Made by a program: the position numbers and the translations under genes
Part shown: piece by piece, positions 35,767-45,825 of the stretch
Layout: each line of letters starts with the position of its first letter
Numbering within the stretch: the first letter of the stretch is position 1
The notes under the pieces: model-generated
Told to the model about the DNA's origin: nothing
Databases searched by the model: none
What the model saw: the letters and a program-made list of their open reading frames with translations, nothing else
Source: Paracoccus sediminicola
GTDB lineage: Bacteria > Pseudomonadota > Alphaproteobacteria > Rhodobacterales > Rhodobacteraceae
Direction of reading: 5' to 3'
Length of the DNA stretch: 64,000 nt
NCBI RefSeq assembly: GCF_027912835.1
Contig: NZ_CP115768.1
Coordinates: 62,001 to 126,000 of the forward strand

Positions 35767-36230
35767 CCGACCTGACCGCCCCGACCGACGACCCGAGCCG
35801 CGCCTCTGTCGCGGCGAGCCTCTTTGCCGAGGTTCTGGTGGTCGAACAGCTTGCCCGGGCGCTGATCGGTCGCACCCTGCCGAACGGGATGCAGATCTCG
35901 CATTTCTCGGTTTTGAACCTGCTCGCCCATATCAATGAGGAACGCACGCCCGCGCAGCTTGCCGAGGCGTTTCACGTGACCCGCGGGGCGATGACCAACA
36001 CGCTGGCGCGTCTGGAATGGGCGGGTCATGTCCATATCCGGCCCGACTGGGACGATGCGCGGCGCAAATTCGTCTCGATCAGCCCGTCAGGACGATCGGC
36101 GCGCGATGCGGCGCTGGCGGCGATCCTGCCCGCCATGTCGGATGTGGTCCGGGATATCGGGGCCGAGCGCGTGCGCGCGGCTCTGCCGGTGTTGCGCGCC
36201 CTGCGGGATCGGCTGGAGGGCGACGGTTAG
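35763..36230 (+). CDS. MarR-family transcriptional regulator
   Basis: A 155-residue winged-helix regulator. Helix-turn-helix: RTPAQLAEAFHVTRGAMTNTLARLEWAGHV; wing: RPDWDDARRKFVSISPSGR. It starts with a GTG overlapping the stop of the nitrilase-family gene, so it is translationally coupled to grxC-nit. Its ligand is unknown. Its end overlaps the convergent 188-residue gene by four bases. Confidence 0.85.
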   Translation: MTDLTAPTDDPSRASVAASLFAEVLVVEQLARALIGRTLPNGMQISHFSVLNLLAHINEERTPAQLAEAFHVTRGAMTNTLARLEWAGHVHIRPDWDDARRKFVSISPSGRSARDAALAAILPAMSDVVRDIGAERVRAALPVLRALRDRLEGDG

Positions 36231-36793
36231 CCGAGCCTCGCCGCGAGACGCAGCGCATGGCTGGGGTCCCGGGCGGAATGCGGCATCACCGGATCATAGG
36301 CGGCGCGGATCAGCGACGCGAGCTCGGTCGAGGCAGTCACCTCACGCGAGAAGGTCAGCAGCGCCCTCGTGGCGAGTGTCTCGGCCAGCATCGCCGGGTG
36401 CTGCCCGGCCATCGCGCCCTGCATCCGCATAAATGAAAGGCAGGCGCGGATTGCGCCATCTTCTTCGAAGCGAAAGATCTGATAGGCATCCGCATCTGCA
36501 CCGCGAAGCCGGGTCACGAGATCCGGCTGCCCGCTGAGCCGGTCCAGATCGGGGATGCCAGCCAGCTCGTCCCAGTCCCGGCAGAAGAACATCATCAGAT
36601 TCGCGCCCATCTCGGGATCGGTGTCGGTGACCGGGTGGCCGGCATCGGCGAAGGCGGCGTGGATCACGGACCGGAAAATGCCGAGGCTTTCGTCCGCCAG
36701 CCCGAAGATCACCGGCGCCACGGGGCGCCGCCAACGCGCGCAGAGATAGCTCCCGTCACGGGTGAACAGCTCGGTGATCTCGTCCGCAGTCAT
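36227..36793 (-). CDS. Conserved hypothetical protein, function unknown
   Basis: A 188-residue soluble protein that I do not recognise. Visible segments include ELFTRDGSYLCARWRRPVAPVIFGL, NLMMFFCRDWDEL and FEEDGAIRACLSFMRM; there is no signal peptide or membrane helix. The ATG at 36793 is preceded by AGAGGGG. Codon use and GC at third positions match the neighbours, so it looks like a real lineage gene. It is convergent with the MarR gene and divergent from yfgM. Confidence 0.65.
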   Translation of the reverse strand: MTADEITELFTRDGSYLCARWRRPVAPVIFGLADESLGIFRSVIHAAFADAGHPVTDTDPEMGANLMMFFCRDWDELAGIPDLDRLSGQPDLVTRLRGADADAYQIFRFEEDGAIRACLSFMRMQGAMAGQHPAMLAETLATRALLTFSREVTASTELASLIRAAYDPVMPHSARDPSHALRLAARLG

Positions 36794-36951
36794 GCAAGCC
36801 CCTCTGGCGTGACGTTCCGACCCCACTGCAAACCTCGCCCGCCCTGCCGCGTCAAGGCCATGCGCCGATTTCGCGCCGCGCGGCGACGCCCTGCGGCTTG
36901 TCCCTTGCGGTGTCTCAGCTATAAGGGTCGGCGAGCACAAGGCAGGACGAT

Positions 36952-37686
36952 ATGAGCCACGAGAGCGACAGTTTCATCGACGAAGTCACCGAAGAAGTCC
37001 GCCGTGACCGTCTTTATGCGGTGTTCCGGCGCTATGGCTGGATCGCCTTGCTGGTCATCGCGGTGATTGTCGGCGGCGCGGCGTGGCGCGAATATTCCAA
37101 TGCGCAGCGGCGCGCGGCGGCGCAGGATTGGGGCGATGCCGTGCTTGCCGCGCAGCAGGCCGAAGACCCGGCAACCGCCCTGTCGGAGCTGGATGCGGGT
37201 GGCAATGGCGATCGCGCGGCACTCGGCGCGCTGCTGGCCGCAGGTGCCGCGGTCGAGGCGGGCGACGACGCGGCGGCGGGGCCCTTGCTGGACAGCGCCG
37301 CCGAAAGCGCCGAGGACGCAGTTCTGCGCGATCTCGCGCGGTTCAAGGCGTTGCTCGCGGCTGGGGACAGCATGGATGCCGCCGACCGCGATGCGGCGCT
37401 GACCGAATTGTCCGAACCCGGTGCGCCGTTCCGGCTGTTGGCCCTGGAACAGAAGGCGGTTGCCCTGGCCGAGGCCGGGCGCGCCGAGGACGCGGTGACG
37501 CTGATCCGCGAGATTCTGGCCGAAAGTGGCGTCAGTCAGGCGCTGCGGGCCCGGCTGTTCGAGCTGATGATTGCGCTTGGTGCCGAGCCGCTGGAAAATC
37601 CGGCGCCGACTCCGGCCGGGTCCAGCGATACCGAGATGACGAGTGATTCCGATGACGCGGCCGCAATGGCCGTGCCGGCGGACTGA
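36952..37686 (+). CDS. YfgM-like membrane-anchored tetratricopeptide protein
   Basis: A 244-residue single-pass membrane protein. A cytoplasmic N-terminus (SFIDEVTEEVRRDRLYAVFRRYG) and one transmembrane helix (about residues 28-46) are followed by a periplasmic alpha-helical region rich in Ala, the TPR_21-type fold of YfgM. In E. coli, YfgM links SecYEG to periplasmic chaperones. The conserved order yfgM-bamB-der here matches that of E. coli, which supports the call. The low-complexity acidic tail (SSDTEMTSDSDDAA) is probably unstructured. Confidence 0.85.
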   Translation: MSHESDSFIDEVTEEVRRDRLYAVFRRYGWIALLVIAVIVGGAAWREYSNAQRRAAAQDWGDAVLAAQQAEDPATALSELDAGGNGDRAALGALLAAGAAVEAGDDAAAGPLLDSAAESAEDAVLRDLARFKALLAAGDSMDAADRDAALTELSEPGAPFRLLALEQKAVALAEAGRAEDAVTLIREILAESGVSQALRARLFELMIALGAEPLENPAPTPAGSSDTEMTSDSDDAAAMAVPAD

Positions 37687-37699
37687 GATGAGGACTGCG

Positions 37700-39031
37700 A
37701 TGACGCTCAACACTGTGCTTCGTTCCGGGCGCGTGGCGCTTCTGGCCGCCCTGTTCCTCGCCGCCTGTCAGGAGCGTGAGACGATCCTGCCGGGCCCGCG
37801 TCTGGACCCGCGCGCCGTGACCTCGCCCGACGGCCCCGCGGTGGAAGAGCCCGCGCCGACCACTTCGGCGCTCTCGCTGCCAGCGATGCGCACGAATGCC
37901 GAATGGACGCATCGCGGCGGCAGCGCCTCGCATTATAGCGGCCATGTCGCGATCGGGGCGGGCACCAATCTCGCCTTCGCCTCGCAGATCGGCCAGCCGA
38001 ACGGCAAGCGCCACCGGATCACAGCAGATCCCATCGTCGCCGCGGGGCGGGTCTTTACCATGGACAGCCGTGCGCGCGTGACTGCGACCTCGCAATCGGG
38101 CGGGCAGAGCTGGTCCGTCGATCTGACCCCGGCGGGCGAGAACCCCGCCAGCGTCTCGGGCGGCGGCGTAGCCTATGAGGCCGGTCGCGTTTTCGTGACG
38201 ACCGGCTTCGGAGAGCTGGTCGCGCTTGACGCCGCATCTGGCGGGGTTCTGTGGCGGCAGCGGGTGACCGCGCCGATCGGCGGCGCGCCGACGGTGCAGA
38301 ATGGCGTGGTTTATGTCACCGACCGAAGCGCGACCGGATATGCGGTGCGCGCCTCGGACGGCAAGCTGCAATGGCAGGTCGCCGGCATTCCCCAGCCGAC
38401 CGGCGTCATGGGGGTCGCGGCGCCCGCGGTCGATGGCGATCTGGTGGTGTTTCCCTTCGCCTCGGGCCAGCTTCTGGCTGTCGATGCCGAGACAGGGATC
38501 GAGCGATGGTCGGCGCAGGTCGCGGGCAACCGCGTGGGCCGTGCCGTCGCCTATATCCGCGACATGACCGGCGAGCCGGTCATCACCGGCGACGCGGTCT
38601 ATGCCGGAACGTCTTCGGGCCGGATCGCCGCATTTGACCGGCAGACCGGGATGGAGCTGTGGTCGGCGCGTGAAGGTGCCGTCTCGCCCGTGCTGCCTGT
38701 GGGCAATGCGATCTTCGCGGTGAACGATCAGAACCAGCTGATCCGGCTGGATGGCTCGACCGGCGGGATTCTGTGGGCGCGCAATCTGCCCTGGTATGCG
38801 GATGAACGGATCCGCAAGCAGGACCGCATCTATGCCCAGCTCGGCCCGGTTCTCGCGGGGGGCAAGCTGTACGTCACCTCGTCGGATGGCGCGCTGCGCG
38901 CGTTTGACCCGGCCTCGGGCAGCCTTGTCGGGCAGACCGAGATCCCCGGCGGCGCGGCCACCGCACCCGTCGTCGCGGGCAACACGCTTTACGTAACCGG
39001 CCGTGATGGCCGCCTGTTCGCCTTCCGATGA
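37700..39031 (+). CDS. bamB: Outer membrane assembly lipoprotein BamB (PQQ-like beta-propeller)
   Basis: A 443-residue lipoprotein of the beta-barrel assembly machinery. The lipoprotein signal ends in LFLAAC (Cys near residue 19). The rest is an eight-bladed PQQ-type propeller with repeated blades such as [38 protein letters not shown] and [19 protein letters not shown]. The ATG at 37700 has GAGG six bases upstream; an ATG at 37688 is an alternative. Its stop overlaps the der start. BamB helps feed outer-membrane proteins to BamA. Confidence 0.93.
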   Translation: MTLNTVLRSGRVALLAALFLAACQERETILPGPRLDPRAVTSPDGPAVEEPAPTTSALSLPAMRTNAEWTHRGGSASHYSGHVAIGAGTNLAFASQIGQPNGKRHRITADPIVAAGRVFTMDSRARVTATSQSGGQSWSVDLTPAGENPASVSGGGVAYEAGRVFVTTGFGELVALDAASGGVLWRQRVTAPIGGAPTVQNGVVYVTDRSATGYAVRASDGKLQWQVAGIPQPTGVMGVAAPAVDGDLVVFPFASGQLLAVDAETGIERWSAQVAGNRVGRAVAYIRDMTGEPVITGDAVYAGTSSGRIAAFDRQTGMELWSAREGAVSPVLPVGNAIFAVNDQNQLIRLDGSTGGILWARNLPWYADERIRKQDRIYAQLGPVLAGGKLYVTSSDGALRAFDPASGSLVGQTEIPGGAATAPVVAGNTLYVTGRDGRLFAFR

Positions 39032-40509
39032 GCTTCACGCTCGCCATTGTCGGCCGGCCCAATGTCGGCAAATCGACGCTGTTCAACCGGCTGGTGGGCA
39101 AGCGGCTGGCCCTTGTCGATAATCAGCCGGGCGTCACCCGCGATCTGCGCGAGGGGCAGGGCCGGCTGGGTGATCTGCGCTTCATCGTCGTCGATTCCGC
39201 AGGGCTGGAGATGGCCGAGGATGACAGTCTTCAGGGCCGTATGCGCCGCCTGACCGAACGCGCGGTGGACGAGGCCGATGTTGCGCTGTTCGTGATCGAC
39301 GCGCGGGCCGGGGTGACGGCGGCGGATGAATATTTCGCCGACATCCTGCGCAAGCGCGCCAAGCATGTGATCCTCGCCGCCAATAAATCCGAGGGCCGCG
39401 CCGGTGAGGCGGGTGCGATGGAGGCCTATGCTCTTGGTCTCGGCGAGCCGCTGCGCATATCGGCTGAACATGGCGAGGGGATGGAAGATATCTATGCCGC
39501 GCTGAAGCCTCTGGCCGAGGATCTCAGCGTCAAGAATGCGGTGCATGAGCCTTCCGTGGATGTCGAACTACCCGAAGATGCCGAGTTCGACGAGGATGCC
39601 ACGCCCGACTGGATGCCCACCGAAGAACGGCCCTTGCAGCTTGCGGTGATCGGTCGCCCGAATGCCGGGAAATCGACGCTCATCAACAAGATCTTGGGCG
39701 AGGACCGGCTGCTGACCGGGCCAGAGGCGGGGATCACGCGCGACGCGATCTCGGTGCGGACGGAACTCATGGGCACGCCGATGCGGATCTTCGACACGGC
39801 GGGGATGCGCAGGAAGGGCCGGGTCACGGAAAAGCTGGAAAAGCTGTCCGTGGCGGACGGTTTGCGCGCGGTGCGCTTTGCCGAGGTGGTGGTGGTTCTG
39901 CTGGACGTGGCGATCCCGTTCGAGCAGCAAGATCTGCGCATCGCCGATCTGGCCGAGACAGAGGGCCGGGCGGTGGTCGTGGCGGCGAATAAATGGGATC
40001 TCGAAGAGGATAAGCCCGAAAAGCTGAAAGAGCTGCGCCAGTCCTTCGAACGCCTGCTGCCTCAGTTGAAGGGCGCGCCGCTGGTGACGGTGTCTGGGCG
40101 GACCGGCAAGGGGCTGGAGCGGCTGCATAACGCGATCATGCAGGCATATGCGGTGTGGAATCGCCGCGTCTCGACCTCGAAGCTGAACAACTGGCTGGAG
40201 GCGATGACCGAGGCGCATCCGCCCCCAGCACCTGGCGGGCGGCGGATCAGGCTGCGCTATATGACTCAGGTCAAGACGCGGCCCCCGGCCTTTGTGGTAA
40301 AGGCCACGCATACCGACAAGATCCCCGAGAGCTATCACCGCTATCTGGTGAACGGCCTGCGTGTCGATTTCGAGATGCCCGGCACGCCCATTCGCATCTA
40401 TTTCCGCGATCAGGGCAAGGTGAACCCGTATCGGCACAAGGCCGAGAAGATCAATCAATCCGGCGCTCTGGCCAAGCACAAGAACCGGCAAAAGCCCAAG
40501 GGCAGCTAG
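39028..40509 (+). CDS. der: Ribosome biogenesis GTPase Der (EngA)
   Basis: A 493-residue protein with two tandem GTPase domains, unique to Der. The first P-loop is GRPNVGKS at residues 9-16, the second GRPNAGKS at 209-216, and both have DTAG-type switch elements ([18 protein letters not shown]) and NKSE/NKWD guanine-specificity motifs. The C-terminal KH-like domain includes [27 protein letters not shown]. It acts in 50S assembly. It overlaps the bamB stop (ATGA). Confidence 0.97.
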   Translation: MSFTLAIVGRPNVGKSTLFNRLVGKRLALVDNQPGVTRDLREGQGRLGDLRFIVVDSAGLEMAEDDSLQGRMRRLTERAVDEADVALFVIDARAGVTAADEYFADILRKRAKHVILAANKSEGRAGEAGAMEAYALGLGEPLRISAEHGEGMEDIYAALKPLAEDLSVKNAVHEPSVDVELPEDAEFDEDATPDWMPTEERPLQLAVIGRPNAGKSTLINKILGEDRLLTGPEAGITRDAISVRTELMGTPMRIFDTAGMRRKGRVTEKLEKLSVADGLRAVRFAEVVVVLLDVAIPFEQQDLRIADLAETEGRAVVVAANKWDLEEDKPEKLKELRQSFERLLPQLKGAPLVTVSGRTGKGLERLHNAIMQAYAVWNRRVSTSKLNNWLEAMTEAHPPPAPGGRRIRLRYMTQVKTRPPAFVVKATHTDKIPESYHRYLVNGLRVDFEMPGTPIRIYFRDQGKVNPYRHKAEKINQSGALAKHKNRQKPKGS

Positions 40510-40513
40510 AAGT

Positions 40514-41245
40514 TCAGGTTGTCACGCGGACCAGCAGGAATGTCAGCGACGCGATCGACAGCACCGCGATGACCGATATGACCGGGGCCGCCTCGATCAT
40601 GGTCGCGGCAATGGCGAGGAAAGCGAACATCACCGTGATCGCGTAAAGCGCGTTTTGCGGGATACGAAGCTGGATTGCCATTGTGGTGGTGCAGGCAAGG
40701 ATCGCGCCGACCAGCGAAGCGATCTCGGACGGGATCGCCATGGCGTCGTTGATGAAGGATGCAAAGGCGCTGAAGCTCAGCATGGTGGACCAGCCGAGCA
40801 ATATGCCGATCAGCGGATTGCGTCCGAGCCGCCCGTCCGAGAGCTTCCGGCTCACCGCAGCGATCAGCGACATCAGCGTCAGGATGCTGATCAGCAATCC
40901 GGCCAGTGGCACCGCCTTACCTACCCATGGCCAGATCGCGGCGCAGAGAAACGCACCGACCAACAACCCTATATCGGCCAGCGGCAGCGCCTGCTCGTTT
41001 CGGTATTGCGTGACCGTTTGCCAGGCAAAGGCGAGCGCCGCGAGCCACACACAGCTCATCATGATCCACATTGCCGGATCATTCGGGATCAGGAACACAG
41101 CCGCGATGAGGTTCGGCTCGATCTCGTCCATATCGACGATATAGCTCGGCAGCTTATTCTGATCCTCGTAAAACGCGAGCAGCATGCTGCTCGCGACGAA
41201 AATCAGTACCGAGATGCACACAAGGGACGCCCGTAAGTGCTTCAT
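40514..41245 (-). CDS. Hypothetical polytopic membrane protein
   Basis: A 243-residue protein with about eight hydrophobic segments (roughly residues 5-27, 50-70, 75-95, 100-120, 130-155, 160-185, 195-215 and 220-240). There is no recognisable transporter or enzyme motif. The ATG at 41245 has GGGGG nine bases upstream; a TTG three codons earlier has none at a usable distance. Its codon use is less GC-rich than the neighbouring genes. It is convergent with der (four bases apart) and follows serS on the same strand. Confidence 0.65.
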   Translation of the reverse strand: MKHLRASLVCISVLIFVASSMLLAFYEDQNKLPSYIVDMDEIEPNLIAAVFLIPNDPAMWIMMSCVWLAALAFAWQTVTQYRNEQALPLADIGLLVGAFLCAAIWPWVGKAVPLAGLLISILTLMSLIAAVSRKLSDGRLGRNPLIGILLGWSTMLSFSAFASFINDAMAIPSEIASLVGAILACTTTMAIQLRIPQNALYAITVMFAFLAIAATMIEAAPVISVIAVLSIASLTFLLVRVTT

Positions 41246-41294
41246 GCAGTTCAACCCCCTGAATGCTGGAAGGTTGCGTCATATTAACATCAAG

Positions 41295-42587
41295 CTAGTG
41301 CAGTTGGCCATCCGCCCGCAGTGTCGTGCGCCCGCCCAGATAGGGTTGCAGCGCCTCTGGCAGCGTGACCGAGCCATCCGCTTGCTGCCCGTTTTCCAGA
41401 ACCGCGATCAGGGTGCGCCCCACGGCAAGGCCCGAACCGTTCAGCGTGTGCAGGAACTCGGGCTTGCCGCCGCCCTGCGGACGGAAGCGCGCATTCATCC
41501 GCCGCGCCTGGAAATCGCCGCAATAGCTGACGCTGCTGATCTCGCGATAGCTCTGCTGACCTGGCAGCCAGACCTCGATGTCATGGGTGATACGCGCGCC
41601 AAAGCCCATATCTCCGGTGCAGAGCAAGACGGTGCGGTAGGGCAGCCCGAGACCCTCGAGCACCGCCTCGGCGCAGCCCGTCATCCGCGCATGTTCCTCC
41701 AGACCCGCATCCGGCGCGGTGATCGAGACCATCTCGACCTTTTCGAATTGGTGCTGGCGCAGCATCCCGGCGGTGTCGCGCCCGGCGCTGCCGGCCTCGG
41801 ACCGGAAGCACTGCGAATGCGCGACCATCCGGCGGGGGAGGGACGCGGCCTCGACCACGTCTCCGTTGACGATATTGGTCAGCGTGACTTCGGCCGTGGG
41901 GATCAGCCACCAGCCTTCGCGGGTCTGATAGCTGTCCTCGCCGAATTTGGGCAGCTGGCCGGTGCCTTCCATCATCTCGGGCAGGACAAGCACCGGAGCC
42001 CAGGTTTCGGTCAGCCCGTGCGCATCGACATGCATGTCGATCATGAATTGTGCAAGCGCCCTGTGAATACGCGCGACGGCGCCTTGAAGGACGACGAAGC
42101 GCGATCCCGAGAGTTTCGCGGCGGTGGTGAAATCCATGCCCGGCACGACCCCGGCCAATTCGAAATGCTCGACAGGGGTGAAGTCGAACTCGCGCGGATT
42201 GCCCCACCGCCGCAGCTCGACATTGTCGTTTTCGTCCACCCCATCGGGAACGGCATCCAGAGGCAGGTTCGGGATGGTCATCAACAGATCGCGCAGCTTG
42301 CCGTCGAGCTCCGAGGCTTCGCCATGCATGGCGGCAATCTGCGCCTTTGATTCTGCCACCAGCGCGCGAAGACGTTCGAACTCCGCCTCGTCGCCCTTGG
42401 CCTTGGCTGCGCCGACCTGCTTGCTGGCGCGGTTCTGCTCGGCCTGGGCCTCTTCGGCGGCGCGGATCTTGGCGCGGCGATCTTCGTCGAGCGACAGGAT
42501 CTCCGCCGAGACCGGAGCCGCGCCGCGGCGTTGCAGGGCGGCGTCGAAGGCGTCCGGATTGTCGCGAATGGCGCGGATGTCGTGCAT
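41295..42587 (-). CDS. serS: Serine--tRNA ligase
   Basis: A 430-residue class II synthetase. It has the N-terminal two-helix coiled-coil arm that contacts tRNA-Ser (about residues 30-105), then [10 protein letters not shown], the class II motif 2 [28 protein letters not shown], and motif 3 [20 protein letters not shown]. The serine-specific [17 protein letters not shown] stretch is present. The start ATG at 42587 begins [11 protein letters not shown], the family N-terminus. Confidence 0.97.
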   Translation of the reverse strand: MHDIRAIRDNPDAFDAALQRRGAAPVSAEILSLDEDRRAKIRAAEEAQAEQNRASKQVGAAKAKGDEAEFERLRALVAESKAQIAAMHGEASELDGKLRDLLMTIPNLPLDAVPDGVDENDNVELRRWGNPREFDFTPVEHFELAGVVPGMDFTTAAKLSGSRFVVLQGAVARIHRALAQFMIDMHVDAHGLTETWAPVLVLPEMMEGTGQLPKFGEDSYQTREGWWLIPTAEVTLTNIVNGDVVEAASLPRRMVAHSQCFRSEAGSAGRDTAGMLRQHQFEKVEMVSITAPDAGLEEHARMTGCAEAVLEGLGLPYRTVLLCTGDMGFGARITHDIEVWLPGQQSYREISSVSYCGDFQARRMNARFRPQGGGKPEFLHTLNGSGLAVGRTLIAVLENGQQADGSVTLPEALQPYLGGRTTLRADGQLH

Positions 42588-42672
42588 GGCGGATCCTGTC
42601 TTGCTTGATGGCTCGGGTGTTAGCCCAAGGCGCGGCGGAATGAAATATCCACGGCGCTGTGCTGAGAATGGC

Positions 42673-43062
42673 TCAGCGCGAAATCTCGACGCCGTTCTCG
42701 GTCAGGATTCCGCTCAACCGGCGCCAGAACTCATCCTCGCCGGGATAGCCCTCGATCCGGCCGGTTTCCTGGCCGTTCTGAACCAGGATGAAGGTCGGCG
42801 TCAGATGCGGCCGCCGGTCGAGCGCCAGCCCGTCAGGCCAGGGCCCGTGCATATTGATGCGCATCAGCGGTGCTGCGCGCCCTTCGGGCCGGTCATCATA
42901 GGCGGCTCCGATATCGCTCTCCCATCTTGCGCAATAGAGGCAGCCATCCTGACGGATCATCAGCAGCTGCACCGGTGACACGCGAATCCCGGCATAGGCT
43001 GCCATTCCGACCGAGGCCAGAATCAGCGCGGCCAACATGCAAAGGATCTCAAATCGCATCAT
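42673..43062 (-). CDS. Exported thioredoxin-fold protein with CLYC motif
   Basis: A 129-residue protein with an N-terminal membrane helix or signal (about residues 5-25) and a thioredoxin-like domain. The redox-type motif is DGCLYCARW, followed later by [27 protein letters not shown] with the cis-Pro before Thr. It probably acts as a periplasmic thiol oxidoreductase or disulfide reductase. Two adjacent ATGs (43062 and 43059) open the frame. The substrate is unknown. Confidence 0.75.
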   Translation of the reverse strand: MMRFEILCMLAALILASVGMAAYAGIRVSPVQLLMIRQDGCLYCARWESDIGAAYDDRPEGRAAPLMRINMHGPWPDGLALDRRPHLTPTFILVQNGQETGRIEGYPGEDEFWRRLSGILTENGVEISR

Positions 43063-43258
43063 GAAATAGCGGACTCCGGCGGGTCGAAAGCCCGGGCAGG
43101 ATGGTGCCGCGACTGGCTGAATGCAACAAGCGTTACAGTCGGCGGCTTCCTTTTGGCAACGCGGATGCGTAACGATACCGGCATCGTGCGCCGATCCCGG
43201 ATGTAACGCCCGAAATGGCGGCGCGGGTGCGGTCGCGGCGCGCTAGACAGGAGGCAGG

Positions 43259-44332
43259 ATGACCAAGGACACCGCCATGTTTGATCTGCCAGACCCTGAA
43301 ACGCTGTACCACGCGCTGACCGCGCGCGACCCGTCCTTTGAAGGGCGCGCCTTTGTCGGTGTGACCTCGACCGGGATTTTTTGTCGGCTGACCTGCCCGT
43401 CGCGCAAGCCGCGCCCCGAGAATTGCCGCTGGTTCGGCACGTCAGAGGCGGCCGCCGAGGCCGGGTTCCGGCCGTGCAAGCGCTGCCATCCGTCGGGCAT
43501 CGCGGCCGAGGGCGAGGCCGCGGTCACCGCGCTGCGCGCCGCGATCGAGGCCGATCCGGGGCGGCGTTGGTCCGAGGCCGATCTTGAAGAAATGGGCCAT
43601 GACCCCTCGACGATTCGCCGCGCCTTCCGCCGTCATTTCGGCATGACCTTCCTGCAAATGGCGCGCGAGGCCCGGCTGCGCGAAGGCGCCCGTCGCGTGG
43701 CCAGCGGCGATGCGGTGATCGAGGCGCAGCTCGATGCCGGCTTCGAATCGGCCAGCGGGTTCCGCCAGGCTTTCGCGCGGCTGTTCGGCCATCCGCCCGC
43801 AGCGATGCGCAAGGGGGCGGGTCTGGTCGCCGACTGGATCGACACGCCGCTTGGCGGGATGATCGCCGTGGCCGACGATGAGGCGCTGCATCTGCTGGAG
43901 TTCACCGACCGCAAGGCGCTGAAGCCGCAGCTGGCGCGGGTCTCGCGCGCGGCGGGCGGGCAGGTGGGGCTAGGCCAGACATCAGTCACTCGCCGCACCG
44001 CCGAGGAACTCGAGGCCTATTTCAGCGGCGATCGCGCCCGTTTCGAGGTGCCTGTTGCTCCGCACGGCACCGATTTCCAGAATCGTGTCTGGGCCGCTCT
44101 GCAACAGATCCCCGCCGGCGAGACCCGCAGCTATGCCCAAATCGCCCGCGCCATCGGACAGCCCACCGCGACCCGCGCGGTCGCCCGCGCCAATGCCACG
44201 AACGGCATCGCCATCATCATACCCTGCCACCGCGTGATCGGTGCGGATGGGACGCTGACCGGCTATGCGGGCGGGCTGTGGCGCAAGCAGAAGCTGATCG
44301 CGGTCGAACGGAGCTATGGGCCTCGCAGCTGA
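43259..44332 (+). CDS. ada: Bifunctional Ada: DNA repair methyltransferase and transcriptional activator
   Basis: A 357-residue adaptive-response protein. The N-terminal zinc domain has Cys42, Cys46, Cys73 and Cys76 (FCRLTCPSRKP, RPCKRCHPSG); the first accepts methyl groups from phosphotriesters. An AraC-type helix-turn-helix follows (LEEMGHDPSTIRRAFRRHFGMTFLQ). The C-terminal O6-alkylguanine transferase has PCHRVIGADGTLTGYAGGLWRKQKLI with its reactive Cys. An AGGAGG site precedes the ATG. It probably activates its own gene after alkylation damage, as in E. coli. Confidence 0.96.
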   Translation: MTKDTAMFDLPDPETLYHALTARDPSFEGRAFVGVTSTGIFCRLTCPSRKPRPENCRWFGTSEAAAEAGFRPCKRCHPSGIAAEGEAAVTALRAAIEADPGRRWSEADLEEMGHDPSTIRRAFRRHFGMTFLQMAREARLREGARRVASGDAVIEAQLDAGFESASGFRQAFARLFGHPPAAMRKGAGLVADWIDTPLGGMIAVADDEALHLLEFTDRKALKPQLARVSRAAGGQVGLGQTSVTRRTAEELEAYFSGDRARFEVPVAPHGTDFQNRVWAALQQIPAGETRSYAQIARAIGQPTATRAVARANATNGIAIIIPCHRVIGADGTLTGYAGGLWRKQKLIAVERSYGPRS

Positions 44333-44369
44333 GCAGAGCGGTCATGGCGGATTGTCTGGCCGATTCGGC

Positions 44370-44398
44370 TTGACCTTTCATGCGCGAGCCAGTAATCA
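44370..44398 (+). promoter_or_regulatory. Putative housekeeping promoter of rpmB
   Basis: TTGACC (44370-44375), a 17-base spacer and TAATCA (44393-44398) match sigma-70-type elements closely. The predicted start of transcription would leave a leader of about 80 bases before rpmB, including a GC hairpin region. Confidence 0.6.
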
Positions 44399-44485
44399 GC
44401 CGCGATCAGATTTCCGGGCGCTGCCTCGCGGCGCCCTTTCACATTGGGACGCGCCGTCCCGCGAACGTTAAACGAGGATAACACC

Positions 44486-44788
44486 ATGTCGCGCGTCTGC
44501 GAATTGACCGGCAAGGGCCCGATGACCGGGAACAATGTCAGCCACGCCAACAACAAGACCCGTCGCCGCTTTCTGCCGAACCTGAACGATGTCACGCTGA
44601 CCTCGGAAAAGACCGGCCGCAGCTATTCTCTGCGCATCTCGGCTGCGGCGCTGCGCTCGGTCGATCACCGGGGCGGTCTGGACGAGTTCCTGGCGAAGGC
44701 GAAGGATGCGGATCTCTCGGCGCGCGCGCTGAAGATCAAGAAAGAGATCGCCAAGTCGAGCGACACTGCGGCGAATCTCGAGACCTGA
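44486..44788 (+). CDS. rpmB: 50S ribosomal protein L28
   Basis: A 100-residue ribosomal protein of the large subunit. The L28 signature [29 protein letters not shown] is complete, and the C-terminus has the extension common in alphaproteobacteria. The start ATG at 44486 has an ACGAGGA site. It has its own promoter upstream and a hairpin terminator downstream. Confidence 0.97.
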   Translation: MSRVCELTGKGPMTGNNVSHANNKTRRRFLPNLNDVTLTSEKTGRSYSLRISAAALRSVDHRGGLDEFLAKAKDADLSARALKIKKEIAKSSDTAANLET

Positions 44789-44814
44789 GCCCTAGCTCGA
44801 TACCGATTGCGAAG

Positions 44815-44844
44815 CGCCCCACGGCTCGACCGGCGGGGCGTTTT
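44815..44844 (+). terminator. Terminator after rpmB
   Basis: CGCCCC (44815-44820) and GGGGCG (44835-44840) can pair across a 14-base loop and are followed by TTTT. The hairpin lies 26 bases after the rpmB stop codon. Confidence 0.65.
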
Positions 44845-44908
44845 GCGTTGGCGGGCTGCGCGCTTTGGTCACTGGCGCGGCGCGCGGACGCGGGCTAAAC
44901 CTCGGCGC

Positions 44909-45247
44909 ATGAAGATCGCCTTCCGCCTTCTGCTGGTCGTCCTGATGGTGATGACCTCGCACAGCCTCGCCGTGGCGCGGGGCCAGCCGCGCGTGGCGGG
45001 GCAGATGGCGATCTGCGCGGGCGGCGAGCTGGTGACCGTCTATGTCGACGAGAACGGAGAGCCCGTCTCGCGCGTGGTGATCTGCCCCGACATGGCGCTG
45101 AACCTGATGGCGGCGATTGAATCTGACGCGCCGGAACCGCTGTTGCGGCGCAGCGGGCTTTGTCTTGATCCAGATGTGAGCATGCCGGCGATCGCCGGAC
45201 GCGATGCGCCGCGGGCGCATGCGCGCGCGCCCCCGCTGGCGGTGTGA
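44909..45247 (+). CDS. Small exported cysteine-containing protein upstream of a copper chaperone
   Basis: A 112-residue protein with a clear signal peptide (MKIAFRLLLVVLMVMTSHSLAVA). The mature part has a conserved-looking core MAICAGGELVTVYVDENGEP followed by VVICPDMALNLM, plus one more Cys near residue 85. The pattern resembles small DUF2946-type copper-associated proteins, with a Met where a second Cys would be, but this family assignment is uncertain. It sits 40 bases before the PCu(A)C gene in the same direction, so it may handle copper in the periplasm or be a regulatory leader gene. Confidence 0.65.
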   Translation: MKIAFRLLLVVLMVMTSHSLAVARGQPRVAGQMAICAGGELVTVYVDENGEPVSRVVICPDMALNLMAAIESDAPEPLLRRSGLCLDPDVSMPAIAGRDAPRAHARAPPLAV

Positions 45248-45287
45248 CCATATCCAACTCACATCACCCGAACCCAAGGATTACACG

Positions 45288-45773
45288 ATGAAACTCCTCA
45301 CCATCGCGGCGCTGACCGCGCTCTGCTCGCCCGTCGCCGCCCTCGCCGAGAGCTCTGACCTGCAAATCGCCGATGCCTATGCGCGCAGCTCGAACCCGAA
45401 AAGCGGGGCGGCCTTCATGACCATCCGCAATACCGGCGATCAGGACTGCACGCTCGGCCTTGTCTCGACCGAACGCGCCGACAAGGCCGAGCTGCACACC
45501 AGCAAGGAAGACGATCAGGGCATGATGCGGATGCTGCCCATCGAGGGCGGGATCGAGATCGCCGCAGGCGGGGAACATGCGCTTGCCCGCGGCGGCGACC
45601 ACGTCATGCTGATGGGGCTGACCGAGCCCCTGGAAGAAGGCGACGAATTGGCCCTCACGCTTGATTTCGGCGATTGCGGCATGGTCGATCTGACTGTCCC
45701 TGTCGACAACAAGCGCAGCGGCACGGAAGACAGCACCATGGAAGGCGGACATCAGCCCGGCCACTCAGGCTGA
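45288..45773 (+). CDS. Periplasmic copper chaperone PCu(A)C
   Basis: A 161-residue exported protein (signal peptide about residues 1-20) with the PCu(A)C fold (formerly DUF461). The copper ligands of the family fit the pattern H-x10-M-x21-H-x-M: ELHTSKEDDQGMM and later GDHVMLMGL. Such chaperones deliver Cu(I) to the CuA or CuB site of cytochrome c oxidase. The C-terminal GGHQPGHSG adds further His residues. A terminator follows. Confidence 0.9.
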   Translation: MKLLTIAALTALCSPVAALAESSDLQIADAYARSSNPKSGAAFMTIRNTGDQDCTLGLVSTERADKAELHTSKEDDQGMMRMLPIEGGIEIAAGGEHALARGGDHVMLMGLTEPLEEGDELALTLDFGDCGMVDLTVPVDNKRSGTEDSTMEGGHQPGHSG

Positions 45774-45799
45774 GATCGCATCGCGTGACGCAATTTCAG

Positions 45800-45825
45800 C
45801 GGGGGCAGGTCCGGCCCCCGTCTTT
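45800..45825 (+). terminator. Terminator after the PCu(A)C gene
   Basis: CGGGGGC (45800-45806) and GCCCCCG (45814-45820) form a 7-base-pair stem with a 7-base loop, followed by TCTTT. It lies 26 bases after the stop codon. Confidence 0.8.
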
